Shown here: positions 1 to 8,352 of the stretch, piece by piece | Layout: each line of letters begins with the position of its first letter | Position numbering within the stretch: position 1 is the first letter of the stretch | Origin: JAFECT01 sp035551675 | GTDB lineage: Bacteria > Pseudomonadota > Alphaproteobacteria > Caulobacterales > Caulobacteraceae | NCBI GenBank assembly: GCA_035551675.1 | Contig: DASZMV010000040.1 | Coordinates: forward strand, 62,001 to 126,000 | Reading direction: 5' to 3' | DNA length: 64,000 nt | Made by a program: the position numbers and the translations under genes | The notes under the pieces: model-generated | Told to the model about the DNA's origin: nothing | The model's input: only the letters and a program-made list of their open reading frames with translations | The model's database searches: none

Positions 1-519
1 CAGTTCTTCCGGGAACTGGAGACCAAGTTCGGCGCCAAGGGCGACTTCGCCCGCGCCTATGTCATCGCCCACGAGGTCGGGCACCACGTGCAGAACCTGA
101 TGGGCCTGACCGATCGCATCCAGCGCGCCGAGCGGGTCGCGTCGCAGACCGGCGGCAAGACCGCGGTGAACCTGATTTCGGTGCCCACCGAGCTGCAGGC
201 CGATTGTTTCGCGGGCATCTGGGCCAAGGACTACGTAAAGACCGGCCACGCCGACGCCAGCGACATCGACAGCGCGCTCTCCGCCGCCGCCGCCGTCGGC
301 GACGACACCATCGAGAAGAAGACGCAAGGCCAGGTCGTGCCCGACAGCTTTACCCACGGTACGTCGGAACAGCGCACGCACTGGTTCAAGGTCGGCTATC
401 AGTCGGGCGACGAGAACGCCTGCGACACCTTCAAGGCCGAGGGCATAAGCCTGCCGGACGCCCACACGATCCCGGCGCCGGACCCCGACGGCCGCGATCC
501 CGACCAGAGCCAGGATTGA
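1..519 (+). CDS. Neutral zinc metallopeptidase (YpfJ/KPN_02809-like), 5' end missing
   Basis: The reading frame is open from the first base of the window, so the N-terminal half lies upstream and 172 residues remain. The zinc-site motif HEVGHH is seen at about residues 24-29, followed by a conserved E-x-x-A-D segment (TELQADCFAG) that fits the third zinc ligand region of the family. The fragment ends in an acidic, proline-rich tail rather than a membrane segment. Members are usually membrane-anchored or secreted putative zinc proteases of unknown substrate. The family call rests on the HExxH context and the QADCFAG segment and is confident; the substrate is unknown. Confidence 0.85.
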   Translation, partial: QFFRELETKFGAKGDFARAYVIAHEVGHHVQNLMGLTDRIQRAERVASQTGGKTAVNLISVPTELQADCFAGIWAKDYVKTGHADASDIDSALSAAAAVGDDTIEKKTQGQVVPDSFTHGTSEQRTHWFKVGYQSGDENACDTFKAEGISLPDAHTIPAPDPDGRDPDQSQD

Positions 520-591
520 CCGCGCGAACGCTATAGCCGCGTCAGCCGTTGGTGCTGGGGCGCGGGACAATTGTCCGCGCGGGAGAGACCC

Positions 592-1005
592 ATGGCCTAC
601 AAGCTCGCCGGCGCGACGCCGCTGTTCCTGGTGTTCGACATGATCGAGGCGGTCGCCTTCTACCGCGACCTGCTGGGGTTCGAGGTGGTCAACGCCTCGC
701 CCGAGGTCGAGGCGCCCGAGGGGCGGTTCTCGCACTGGGTCTTTCTGCGCCGCGATCAGGCGGAGCTGATGTTGAACACCGCCTACGACTCCGGCGAGCG
801 GCCGCCGATACGTGACGAAATCCACTGGGCGGGCCATGCCGACACCGCGCTCTACCTGGCCTGCGAGGACGTGGACGCGGCCTACGCCCACGTCGTGTCG
901 AAGGGAATCGCTGCGCCGCCGCCGATCATGACGCCCTATGGGCTGAAGACCTTCGAGGTCACCGATCCGGACGGCTACACCCTGGTCTTCCAGAGTCGCG
1001 GTTGA
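592..1005 (+). CDS. VOC (glyoxalase/bleomycin-resistance) family protein
   Basis: This is a 137-residue single vicinal-oxygen-chelate domain. The pattern LFLVFDMIEAVAFYRDLLGFEVV at the N-terminus and DPDGYTLVFQSR at the C-terminus are the two typical half-motifs of the fold. An in-frame ATG at 592 with a GGGAGAG ribosome site 5 bases upstream is preferred over a codon 21 bases earlier. The conserved C-terminal glutamate of true glyoxalase I is not obvious, so a bleomycin-resistance-like or binding role is equally possible. It stands alone between the metallopeptidase gene and the SRPBCC/ArsR operon. Confidence 0.8.
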   Translation: MAYKLAGATPLFLVFDMIEAVAFYRDLLGFEVVNASPEVEAPEGRFSHWVFLRRDQAELMLNTAYDSGERPPIRDEIHWAGHADTALYLACEDVDAAYAHVVSKGIAAPPPIMTPYGLKTFEVTDPDGYTLVFQSRG

Positions 1006-1009
1006 AATA

Positions 1010-1027
1010 CGCAACAAAAGGGTTGCG
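1010..1027. promoter_or_regulatory. Inverted repeat, first candidate ArsR operator
   Basis: CGCAAC-N6-GTTGCG is a perfect 6-bp-arm inverted repeat lying 48 bases before the SRPBCC start codon. The same core, GCAAC-N6-GTTGC, occurs again 45 bases downstream. Paired repeats ahead of an operon that encodes its own ArsR-type repressor suggest autoregulation. The binding role is inference. Confidence 0.55.
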
Positions 1028-1055
1028 CGAGGTCGACGGTCGGCCTAAATAACCA

Positions 1056-1071
1056 GCAACCAGGAGGTTGC
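1056..1071. promoter_or_regulatory. Inverted repeat, second candidate ArsR operator over the ribosome site
   Basis: GCAAC-N6-GTTGC repeats the core of the upstream site with the same 6-base spacing. Its spacer contains the AGGAG ribosome-binding sequence of the SRPBCC gene, so a bound repressor would block the transcript start region, and the RNA hairpin could also occlude translation. Confidence 0.55.
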
Positions 1072-1074
1072 CCT

Positions 1075-1521
1075 ATGACCGATCGCATCGAGAAATCCGT
1101 CGACATCGACGCCCCCATCGAACGCGTCTGGGAGGCCATTGCCGACCACGACCAGTTCGGCGCCTGGTTCCGGGTGAAGCTGGACCAGCCGTTCAAGCCC
1201 GGCCAGGCTTCGACCGGATACATCGACATGCCGGGGTATGAGCATCTCCGCTGGAACTCCAAGGTCATGGCGATGGAAAAGCCGCACCTCTTCTCGATGA
1301 CCTGGCATCCCTACGCCATCGACCCGAACGTCGACTATTCGGGCGAGACGCCCACCCTGGTCGAGTTCAGGCTGGAGCCGAAGGGGCAGGGGACGCACCT
1401 GACCGTCGTCGAGACGGGGTTTGAAAAGCTTCCCCCGCACCGGCTGGCCGACGCGCTGCGCATGAACGACCAGGGCTGGGCGCAGCAGATGCTGAATATC
1501 AAAAGCCATGTCGAGCGTTAG
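1075..1521 (+). CDS. SRPBCC (AHSA1-like) domain protein
   Basis: This is a 148-residue START/Bet v1-like domain: it opens with IEKSVDIDAPIERVWEAIADHDQFGAWF and ends with the long C-terminal helix typical of the fold. AHSA1-type SRPBCC proteins bind hydrophobic ligands and are often encoded with ArsR-type regulators, as here, where the ArsR start codon lies 14 bases inside this gene. An AGGAGG ribosome site precedes the ATG. The ligand is unknown. Confidence 0.85.
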   Translation: MTDRIEKSVDIDAPIERVWEAIADHDQFGAWFRVKLDQPFKPGQASTGYIDMPGYEHLRWNSKVMAMEKPHLFSMTWHPYAIDPNVDYSGETPTLVEFRLEPKGQGTHLTVVETGFEKLPPHRLADALRMNDQGWAQQMLNIKSHVER

Positions 1522-1849
1522 GGCGCAGGCGGCGGCGCGGGATCCGGCCCCGGTGTTCGCCGCGCTCGGCGATCCCACCCGCCTGGCCCTGCTGCGCACG
1601 TTGAGCGATGGAGCCCGGCGATCGATTTCGGCGCTGTCGGCAGACACCGACCTCACGCGCCAGGCGGTGACCAAGCACCTGCACGTGCTGCAGGCGGCCG
1701 GCCTTGTCACCAGCGAGCGGGTGGGGCGGGAGAGCCGATTTACCTTCGAACCCGTGCCGATCGAGCAGGCGCGTGACTATCTCGATCATGTATCGGCGCA
1801 GTGGGACGACGCGCTCGGTCGGTTGAAAGCGTTTGTCGAAAAAGGTTGA
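1508..1849 (+). CDS. ArsR-family winged-helix transcriptional regulator
   Basis: This 113-residue protein has a classic ArsR winged helix: FAALGDPTRLALLRTLSDG leads into the helix-turn-helix SADTDLTRQAVTKHLHVLQAAGLV and a wing with SERVGRESRFTFEP. No metal-binding CxC motif is present in the recognition helix region, so it is not an arsenic or cadmium sensor of the classic type. Translation is coupled to the overlapping SRPBCC gene. It probably represses its own operon through the two GCAAC-N6-GTTGC repeats upstream; that link is inference. Confidence 0.88.
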   Translation: MSSVRAQAAARDPAPVFAALGDPTRLALLRTLSDGARRSISALSADTDLTRQAVTKHLHVLQAAGLVTSERVGRESRFTFEPVPIEQARDYLDHVSAQWDDALGRLKAFVEKG

Positions 1850-1954
1850 GCAGGTATCGGGCGTCACCTAGCTGATAATTTTTATGCGCGTACCCTTGGC
1901 GGGGTAAACAAGTTCATTGAGCGCGGGTTGCGATAATGTCGCAGACTATTTGAA

Positions 1955-1972
1955 CAGAAAGAATTTTTTCTG
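1955..1972. other. AT-rich inverted repeat in intergenic gap
   Basis: CAGAAA-GAATTT-TTTCTG forms a 6-bp-arm hairpin in an otherwise unannotated 147-base gap after the ArsR gene. It could end the SRPBCC/ArsR transcript, or it could be part of the promoter of the following membrane-protein gene 24 bases downstream. The sequence alone does not decide. Confidence 0.3.
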
Positions 1973-1996
1973 CTCTGTCCCGCACTATGGTTACGC

Positions 1997-2476
1997 ATGA
2001 CTCGCGTTCCGCCATCCGTACCCAAGGCTTGGACCCGCAACGCCATCGGCGGCGGCGCGATCTATTTCGTTCTGTTCGCCATCGCGGTCTCGTTGTTTGA
2101 AACCGCCGGCCGCCTGATCGCGGTCCCGGTCTTCGACGGCGCGCCCGACTTCGACATTCAGGTGTTGATCCTGATCGTCATCGCCTGGGCGGCCGCGATC
2201 ATCGCCGCCAGCGCCAACCGCGTCCCGGATCGTGCGGCGCCCCGTCTGGTGATGGGCGGGATCGGCTTTGGCCTGCTGATCCTGGCCGAGGCCTACGTCT
2301 CGCTCGTCATCGAGAACCAGTCGCCGGTGAAGGTCGCGCAGGCGTTCGGATCGTTCACGGGCATTCTGCGCCTGCTCAGCTACGCCGCCTTCGGTCTGGC
2401 GCCCCTGCTGCAGATATGGATTCGCTGGCAGGAACCGCAGCAGCACGGCGCCGGCGTCAACAGCCTGCACCCCTGA
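1997..2476 (+). CDS. Hypothetical membrane protein (four predicted TM helices)
   Basis: The 159-residue product has about four hydrophobic stretches (roughly residues 19-43, 52-71, 85-107 and 122-142) separated by short polar loops, and a soluble tail. No family was recognised. It lies alone between the ArsR operon and an esterase gene in the same direction. An inner-membrane location is inferred from hydropathy; function is unknown. Confidence 0.6.
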   Translation: MTRVPPSVPKAWTRNAIGGGAIYFVLFAIAVSLFETAGRLIAVPVFDGAPDFDIQVLILIVIAWAAAIIAASANRVPDRAAPRLVMGGIGFGLLILAEAYVSLVIENQSPVKVAQAFGSFTGILRLLSYAAFGLAPLLQIWIRWQEPQQHGAGVNSLHP

Positions 2477-2509
2477 GACCAATCGCCAGAGCCATGCCAT
2501 AGTACGCCA

Positions 2510-3409
2510 ATGAGCGGCGGCGAGCGCATGTCCGATCTGATCGACGCGTCGCACCGGCTCGCGCTGAAGACTGCGCGGCGCACGATCAAGGCGGGGATCG
2601 CCGGGCTCGACCGCCGGCTTCCGGCCCTGGCCGACCTTACGACGCTCGATATGCCGGGACCGGCCGGACCGCTGGAGGGCCGGCTCTATCGCCCTGAGGG
2701 CGTCGCGGAGGATGCGCCGCTGTTGGTGTTCTTCCACGGCGGCGGCTTTGTGGTCTCCGACCTCGAGTCGCACGAGGCCATGTGCATCCGGCTGGCCGCG
2801 GCCGGGCGCTTTCGGCTGTTGGCCGCCGCCTACCGCCTCGCGCCCGAGCATCGTTACCCCGCGCAGATCGACGACGCGCTGGCGGTTGCACGATGGGCGA
2901 CAGGCGAGGGAAGGGCAGTCATCGGATCAGGCGGCCGCATCGCGCTCGGCGGTGACTCCGCCGGTGGCTATCTCGCGGCGCTCACCGCCGCGCGACTGCA
3001 TGCGGAACTGGCGGATCTCGTCAGCGCGCAGGTGCTGATCTATCCCTTGCTCGAGATGCGTGACGCGGCGTGGGCCGACGACTTGTTCGACGGCACGCGC
3101 GCGGTCGGCTGGGCGGCGATGAAATATGTCCGCTCCGCGCTCGCGGCAGAACCGGAAGCGCCATCCTTTCGGACCGCGTCGGATATTGCGCCGATCCCGA
3201 CGCTTATCGCCACCGGCGGTCCGCTCGATCCGTGCCGAGGCCACGCCGCGGCGTTGGTGGAAACGCTTAAGGCGGCGAACCGGTCGGTCGTTGCGCTCGA
3301 CTATCCGCCGCTGGTGCACGGCTTCGGCAGCCTCACGCACCTGTCGCCGACGGCGCGCCGCGCGCTGGACGAGATCGGCGCCGCAGCAGGCGCGTTGCTC
3401 AGGCCTTAG
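2510..3409 (+). CDS. Alpha/beta hydrolase, hormone-sensitive-lipase family esterase
   Basis: The 299-residue protein shows the HSL (type IV) signature: an oxyanion motif HGGG at residues 76-79, the nucleophile elbow GDSAG at 148-152 (Ser150), an Asp in GGPLDPCRGHAAAL and a His in LVHGFGSL completing the triad. No signal peptide is seen, so it is probably cytoplasmic. The likely activity is hydrolysis of short acyl esters. A second in-frame ATG 18 bases downstream is an alternative start. The stop codon interlocks with the stop of the convergent TonB receptor gene. Confidence 0.88.
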   Translation: MSGGERMSDLIDASHRLALKTARRTIKAGIAGLDRRLPALADLTTLDMPGPAGPLEGRLYRPEGVAEDAPLLVFFHGGGFVVSDLESHEAMCIRLAAAGRFRLLAAAYRLAPEHRYPAQIDDALAVARWATGEGRAVIGSGGRIALGGDSAGGYLAALTAARLHAELADLVSAQVLIYPLLEMRDAAWADDLFDGTRAVGWAAMKYVRSALAAEPEAPSFRTASDIAPIPTLIATGGPLDPCRGHAAALVETLKAANRSVVALDYPPLVHGFGSLTHLSPTARRALDEIGAAAGALLRP

Positions 3410-5769
3410 CGGTCGCCGCCTCCGCCGCCTTCGTCGCTGCCGTAATCGAAGTCCTGGTCCCGCCGAGTCTCATAGCCGAAGGCGTAGATCAGGCTGAAGA
3501 ACACCACGCGCGTCGCGGCGTGCTGGCGGCTGTCCTCGGCGAGCGTCGCCGTGTCGATGACGCTGCGATTGTGGAAGGTGTCGAAGGCGTCCTGCACCGT
3601 GACCAAGGTGGAGAGGTGGCTGTTGAACTTGTGCCGGTAACCCAGGTTCACCCGCCCTCGCGGTTCGCTGAAGCCCTGGGGCGCAAGCCGCTGGCCGAAG
3701 TAGTTCACGCGAATCTGGAACAGGTCTTCCGGCGTCATCTGCCAGTTCACCGAACCGCGCGCGCGGCCGCTGACCCCTGAACGCAGCTGCGCGAAGCCAA
3801 GCGATCGCGCATCGATCTGGTCCCAGGACGCGTCGCCGGAAACGTTGAAGCTCAGCGTCGGCGTCAGGTGCTTGGCGGCGATCAACTCCAGGCCCGCGCT
3901 TTTCGACCGGTCGAGGTTCTCCAGGGTCGAGAGCAGGACGCCGTTCCCCAAACTGTCCTGCACCGTCGTCACCGCGCCGGTGTTGTCCTTGTAGAAGAGG
4001 GTGGCGATGTAGTTGGCGGCGCCGTCGCGATAGCGGTAACTGGCCTCGTAGGACTGGGTCTCCTGCGGCTTCAGGTCCGGATTGCCCTCGCTGATGTTGA
4101 GCGGGCTGCGAATGACCTGGAACGGGTCGAACTGCTGTGGCTGCGGACGCGAGACGCGCTGGCTGTAGCTCAGCACCACCTGGTTCGCGTCGTTGAAACT
4201 CCAGGCCAGGTGCACGGTCGGATAGAGCCGCCACTGATCGTTATGGTCGACCGCATTGGAGGTGATGTCGTCGATCTTGATGCGGCTGGTCTCGTAGCGC
4301 AGGCCGCCCAGGATGGTCAGCTTGCCGATTGGCTGTTCGTAGGTGGTGTAGAGGGCGTCGATCTGACGGTTGAAGTGGAAGAGGTCGGTCTCGGCGGGAT
4401 CCGACGGCGCCGTCGGCGTCAAGGAGCCCTGGAAACCCTGGTTGTCGATCAGATCGTCCTCGATCTTTACCTCGGCGCCCGCCTTGAAGCGTCCGCTCAT
4501 CGGCATCGGCCGCTGATAGTCGGCCTTGAGGTCGCTCAGTTGGGTCGTCGAGTTGGTGATCTGTTCGTCGAAGCTGCCACCCAGCGCGGGCGTGAGGTTA
4601 TCGTCCTCGAAATGCTGGCTGGAATCGAACGGCGTGCGGCTGTGTTGCAGGCTGAAGGTGACGTTGTGCTCGTCGCCGGCGAAGTCATGACGGAGGTCGC
4701 CCTCGACAGTGGCGTGGGTGAGGTCTGTCTCGGTATGGCCGGTGCGATCGAGGACCTGGTCGACGACGCCCGAACCGTCGGCGCCGGTGATGTCGCTGGT
4801 CGCGTGGTTGGACGACTTCGATCCGAACAGGTTGGCGCCCAACGTGAGCCGCGTCGCATCGTCGATGTCGTAGTCGAGCTTGCCGCGCGCGGCCCAGCTG
4901 TCGCGCTCCCCGTGGGTGCGACTGATGGTGTCGGTGGAAAAGGTCGGCGCGCCCGTCGTGTCGAAGCCTTCGCGCGTGTCGGTGCTCTCGCCGCGCTGCA
5001 CCTCGTGGCGCACGAACACGCCGCCGGTGAAGGTGAGGGGGCCGTCGTGATAGGCGCCGTTGAGACCCACATTGTAGCGACCGTCCGCGCTCACCGCGGT
5101 GCGCATCGAACCGGACACGCCCTTGCGGCCGCCGCGGCGGGTCTTCTTGGTGACCAGGTTGATGATGCCGGCCGAGCCGTCGGGCGCGAACTCGGCGGTG
5201 GGGTTGGTCATGACCTCGACCCGCTCGTACTCGTCGGCGGGCACGGTCTGCAGGGCCTGGGCGCCGCCGGGGCCCGAGAACAGGCTGGACGGCTTGCCGT
5301 CGACCAGGATGGTCACTCCGGAATCGCCGCGGATCGATACCTTGCCGTTCAGGTCCACGTCGACGCCCGGCACGTCGCTCAGCGCGTCGGCCACCGAGCC
5401 GCCGGCCTGGACCTGCAGGTCGTGGCTGATGTCGTAGCTCAGGCGGTCGATCGAGGTCCGCATGTGCTCGCTGCCGCTGGTGACGGTGACGCCCTGGACG
5501 GTTGTGGCGGGACCGCCGCCTGTGGGCTTGGTCTTGTCGGCCGGTTTCGGAGGCGGCCGGCGGTGGCGCCGAGGGCGCTTACGCTCGGGCCGGTCCTGGT
5601 CGGTCTGCGGCGTGTCGACCTGATCCTGCGGGTCGCTCTGAGGGTCGGTCTGGGCGTGGACGATTGAGGGCGCCCAGGCCAGCGCCAGAAGCGACGCGAA
5701 ACAGGCCAGCGCCAGACGTCCGCGCAACGCACGACCAAGGCCGCTGATAAACAAGCCCGACAACCGCAA
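3406..5769 (-). CDS. TonB-dependent outer-membrane receptor, OMP_b-brl_3 type
   Basis: This 787-residue protein has an N-terminal signal peptide ending near VHAQ, then a basic and proline-rich linker (residues about 45-80), a plug domain (IRGDSGVTILVDGKPSS, DEYERVEVMTNPTAEFAPDGSAGIINLVTKK) and a long beta-barrel. The arrangement of plug and barrel fits receptors of the outer membrane protein beta-barrel family rather than siderophore receptors. It would import a substrate at the outer membrane using TonB energy. The linker is unusually rich in Arg, Pro and Lys. No adjacent gene reveals the substrate. Confidence 0.88.
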   Translation of the reverse strand: MRLSGLFISGLGRALRGRLALACFASLLALAWAPSIVHAQTDPQSDPQDQVDTPQTDQDRPERKRPRRHRRPPPKPADKTKPTGGGPATTVQGVTVTSGSEHMRTSIDRLSYDISHDLQVQAGGSVADALSDVPGVDVDLNGKVSIRGDSGVTILVDGKPSSLFSGPGGAQALQTVPADEYERVEVMTNPTAEFAPDGSAGIINLVTKKTRRGGRKGVSGSMRTAVSADGRYNVGLNGAYHDGPLTFTGGVFVRHEVQRGESTDTREGFDTTGAPTFSTDTISRTHGERDSWAARGKLDYDIDDATRLTLGANLFGSKSSNHATSDITGADGSGVVDQVLDRTGHTETDLTHATVEGDLRHDFAGDEHNVTFSLQHSRTPFDSSQHFEDDNLTPALGGSFDEQITNSTTQLSDLKADYQRPMPMSGRFKAGAEVKIEDDLIDNQGFQGSLTPTAPSDPAETDLFHFNRQIDALYTTYEQPIGKLTILGGLRYETSRIKIDDITSNAVDHNDQWRLYPTVHLAWSFNDANQVVLSYSQRVSRPQPQQFDPFQVIRSPLNISEGNPDLKPQETQSYEASYRYRDGAANYIATLFYKDNTGAVTTVQDSLGNGVLLSTLENLDRSKSAGLELIAAKHLTPTLSFNVSGDASWDQIDARSLGFAQLRSGVSGRARGSVNWQMTPEDLFQIRVNYFGQRLAPQGFSEPRGRVNLGYRHKFNSHLSTLVTVQDAFDTFHNRSVIDTATLAEDSRQHAATRVVFFSLIYAFGYETRRDQDFDYGSDEGGGGGDR

Positions 5770-5901
5770 CCCCTAGACCGGCGCCCCTCAGCACTAACGG
5801 CCGGCCGGGCGTTGTCCGGCGCAGGAACTCCTCGACATCGATGGTCTTTGCGCGGACCCGGCCGTGTGGTTCCCTAACCCGGCAGTGCAGGGGAGAGAGT
5901 C

Positions 5902-7575
5902 ATGCGTACCGCCGTCGTTTCCGCCGTCATCGCCGCTATCTGGGCGGGCGCGGCCGCCGCCGCGCCTGGCGGACAGGGGACCGAGCAGGGACCCGGGGCC
6001 CGGATCGACGCGACGTTTTCGGCCTTCAACCGCACCACGCCGGGCTGCGCCGTTGGCGTCGAACAAAATGGAAAGAGCCTGTTCGCCAAGGGCTACGGCA
6101 TGGCCGACCTGGAGCACGGCATCCCGATCACGCCCAAGACCATGTTCTACATGGCGTCGGTCTCAAAGCAGTTCACCGCCCTGACCGTCCTGACGCTGGC
6201 GAAGGAGAACAAGCTCGCGCTCACGGACTCGGTGAGGAAATACGTCCCAGAGCTGCCGGCCTACGCCGACAAGATCACCATCTACGAGCTGCTGACCCAC
6301 ACCAGCGGCCTGCGCGACTATTACACACTCGGAAGCCTCGCCGGCCTGCCGGACGACCTGCCTTACAAGGAAGACGTCGTGCTGCGTATGCTGGCGCAAC
6401 AGCACGAGCTGAATTTCGAACCCGGAACCACATACCTCTACAGCAATTCCGGCTACTTCCTGCTTTCCGTCATCGTGAAACGCGTAACCGGCAAGCCGCT
6501 CAACGCGGTTGCGCGCGCCGACCTGTTCGATCCGCTCGGCATGACGATGACGCGCTTCCAGCACGATCATTCGGCGATCATCCCGAACAAGGCCTACGGC
6601 TACGACCTGCGCGACGACGCGTGGCACACGTCCAACAGCATGAACGACGTGGTCGGCGCCGGCGGACTCTATTCGTCCATCGACGACATGTTCCACTGGA
6701 TGGATAACTTCGAGGACCCGAAGGTGGGCGCCGAGGCGCTTGCCGCCATGGAAGCGCCGGGCAAGCTGAACGACGGCAAGGCGATCGAGTACGGCATGGG
6801 GCTGGAGCCCACGACCTATCGTGGCCTGAAGGTCATCGAGCACGGCGGCGCGCTCGCCGGCTATCGGACCGAGGACATGTGGTTCCCGTCCGAAAAGCTG
6901 TCGGTCGTGGTTCTGTGCAACGACGGCGCGGCAAGTCCGGGCGTGTTCGCACGCACGATCGCGGATCTTTTTCTGAAGGACGCGCCGAAACCCGCGCCGG
7001 CGGCGACGGAGCTTGTCGCCAAGCCGGCGGTTATCGTCGATGCGAAGCTGCTCGACGCCTACGCCGGCGACTACCAGGTCACGCCCGGCCTGATCCTTTC
7101 GTTGGTCCGCGACAAGGATCATCTCGATGCCCGGATAAACGCCGGCGGCCGGATGGCGATGGATGCCGTCTCCAACACCGCCTTCCGCATGAAGGAGCCG
7201 CAGGCGGAAGTCGATTTCGCCGGCGCCCCCGGCGGCGCAGCGGAGACGAGCGCCGCCTTGCACCTGGGCGGCTCAGTCCTGCCCATGAAGCGCCTCGACG
7301 CGCCCAAGCCGTCGGCGGAACAGCTCGCCGCTTACGCGGGCCGGTTCTACAGCGCCGACCTCGACGTGACCTATGACGTGTCCGCCGGGGAGGGCGGGCT
7401 GCAGGTCCGCTATCCCGGCGGCGATCTCGATCTGATCCCCGTCGGTAAGGACGCGTTCGCCGCGCGGGTCGGCACGGTGACGTTCATCTGTACGCAGGAC
7501 GCGCCGTGCGACGCGCTGTCGATCGACGCCGGTCGCGCCCTGCACATGCGCTTCACCAGGGTGACGGCAAGGTAG
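5902..7575 (+). CDS. Exported serine hydrolase of the beta-lactamase (class C/esterase) fold
   Basis: This 557-residue protein begins with a Sec-type signal peptide (residues 1-20). The catalytic SxxK motif is Ser86-Val-Ser-Lys89 (ASVSKQF), with a Y-x-N element in TYLYSNSGYF and a third-box HGG in IEHGGALAGYRT. About 200 extra C-terminal residues form a beta-rich domain often found in D-aminopeptidase or esterase relatives. It probably acts in the periplasm on peptides or esters; it need not be a true beta-lactamase. A GGAGAGAG ribosome site precedes the ATG. Confidence 0.85.
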   Translation: MRTAVVSAVIAAIWAGAAAAAPGGQGTEQGPGARIDATFSAFNRTTPGCAVGVEQNGKSLFAKGYGMADLEHGIPITPKTMFYMASVSKQFTALTVLTLAKENKLALTDSVRKYVPELPAYADKITIYELLTHTSGLRDYYTLGSLAGLPDDLPYKEDVVLRMLAQQHELNFEPGTTYLYSNSGYFLLSVIVKRVTGKPLNAVARADLFDPLGMTMTRFQHDHSAIIPNKAYGYDLRDDAWHTSNSMNDVVGAGGLYSSIDDMFHWMDNFEDPKVGAEALAAMEAPGKLNDGKAIEYGMGLEPTTYRGLKVIEHGGALAGYRTEDMWFPSEKLSVVVLCNDGAASPGVFARTIADLFLKDAPKPAPAATELVAKPAVIVDAKLLDAYAGDYQVTPGLILSLVRDKDHLDARINAGGRMAMDAVSNTAFRMKEPQAEVDFAGAPGGAAETSAALHLGGSVLPMKRLDAPKPSAEQLAAYAGRFYSADLDVTYDVSAGEGGLQVRYPGGDLDLIPVGKDAFAARVGTVTFICTQDAPCDALSIDAGRALHMRFTRVTAR

Positions 7576-7646
7576 TCGGGCGGACGAGCGAGGCCGGACT
7601 CTGAATCGGCTAGAAGAGTCCCAGGCGCAGCTTTTGGGGGAGGCGC

Positions 7647-8225
7647 ATGCACGCGTTCGACTACGTCGTCCTGTTCTTCTCGTTCGTCTACGCGGGCGCA
7701 ATTATGCACCTGCTGGCGACGGCGGCGGAGATAATCATCGCCGGCAAGCGGGTCAGGCGCTCCTGGCTGAACGCCGGCTGGATGCTGACCGCGCTCTTGG
7801 GGACCAGCTCCTGGTGGATCGGCATGTGGGACCTGCGCGGCCAAGCGTCCTGGGCCATGGGCATGATCTGCCTGTTCTTCTGCGTGGCGTGCGGGTTCTA
7901 CCTTCTGAGCCGCCTGGTTTCGCCGCGGATCGAGGCCGGCGCCGACGTCGACCTCGTGGCGTTCCATGTCGAGAACGGGCGCAAGTACATCGCGGTCTTC
8001 GCCGCGCTGTGCGTCGCCGCCATCGCGGTGAACACGCTGCTCGGGGCGGCTGTCGGCGTCGGCCAATGGGTCGAGCAGAACGTGGCGATCATTCCGATGC
8101 TCGCGGCCGCGATCCTAGCGGCGATCTTCGTCCGCAAGACCTGGCTGCAGTTCGCCTGCCTCGCGGTCGTTCTGGCAATGTGGGGCTGGTACTTCAGCCC
8201 GCTACAGGGGGCGCTCAAGGGTTAG
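7647..8225 (+). CDS. Hypothetical membrane protein, paralogue of the gene at 44308
   Basis: This is a 192-residue polytopic membrane protein with about five hydrophobic segments. It opens with MHAFDYVVLFFSFVYAGAI, which resembles the start of the protein encoded at 44308 (MGMFEYVVVLTGVVIGLAL), and both share size and topology. No catalytic motif is visible. A GGGGGAGG ribosome site lies 7 bases before the ATG. Function is unknown; an inner-membrane protein is inferred. Confidence 0.65.
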   Translation: MHAFDYVVLFFSFVYAGAIMHLLATAAEIIIAGKRVRRSWLNAGWMLTALLGTSSWWIGMWDLRGQASWAMGMICLFFCVACGFYLLSRLVSPRIEAGADVDLVAFHVENGRKYIAVFAALCVAAIAVNTLLGAAVGVGQWVEQNVAIIPMLAAAILAAIFVRKTWLQFACLAVVLAMWGWYFSPLQGALKG

Positions 8226-8320
8226 CCACATCGCGCCTAATATATATTATGGGAAATATGAGATAGGTCTTTTGAGCCAGAGCCTCCAGAGATCCGTTGT
8301 AAGCGTCCTCTGAGCCATTC

Positions 8321-8344
8321 GGGGCCGGCCGTGAAGCCGGCCCC
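8321..8344. terminator. GC-rich hairpin between convergent genes
   Basis: GGGGCCGGC and GCCGGCCCC form a perfect 9-bp stem around a 6-base loop, placed between the end of the membrane-protein gene (8225) and the stop of the M56 peptidase gene (8353). No T-run follows on either strand, so it is a likely bidirectional barrier rather than a textbook intrinsic terminator. Confidence 0.6.
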
Positions 8345-8352
8345 TGGCTGCG

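Noticed and set aside
3868..5667. 599-codon frame opposite the first TonB receptor gene
   Set aside because: Antisense shadow in high-GC DNA; no known motif.
5902..7575. True class C beta-lactamase conferring resistance
   Set aside because: SxxK and HGG motifs are present, but the extra C-terminal domain and HGG in place of KTG point to esterase or peptidase relatives; resistance cannot be claimed.
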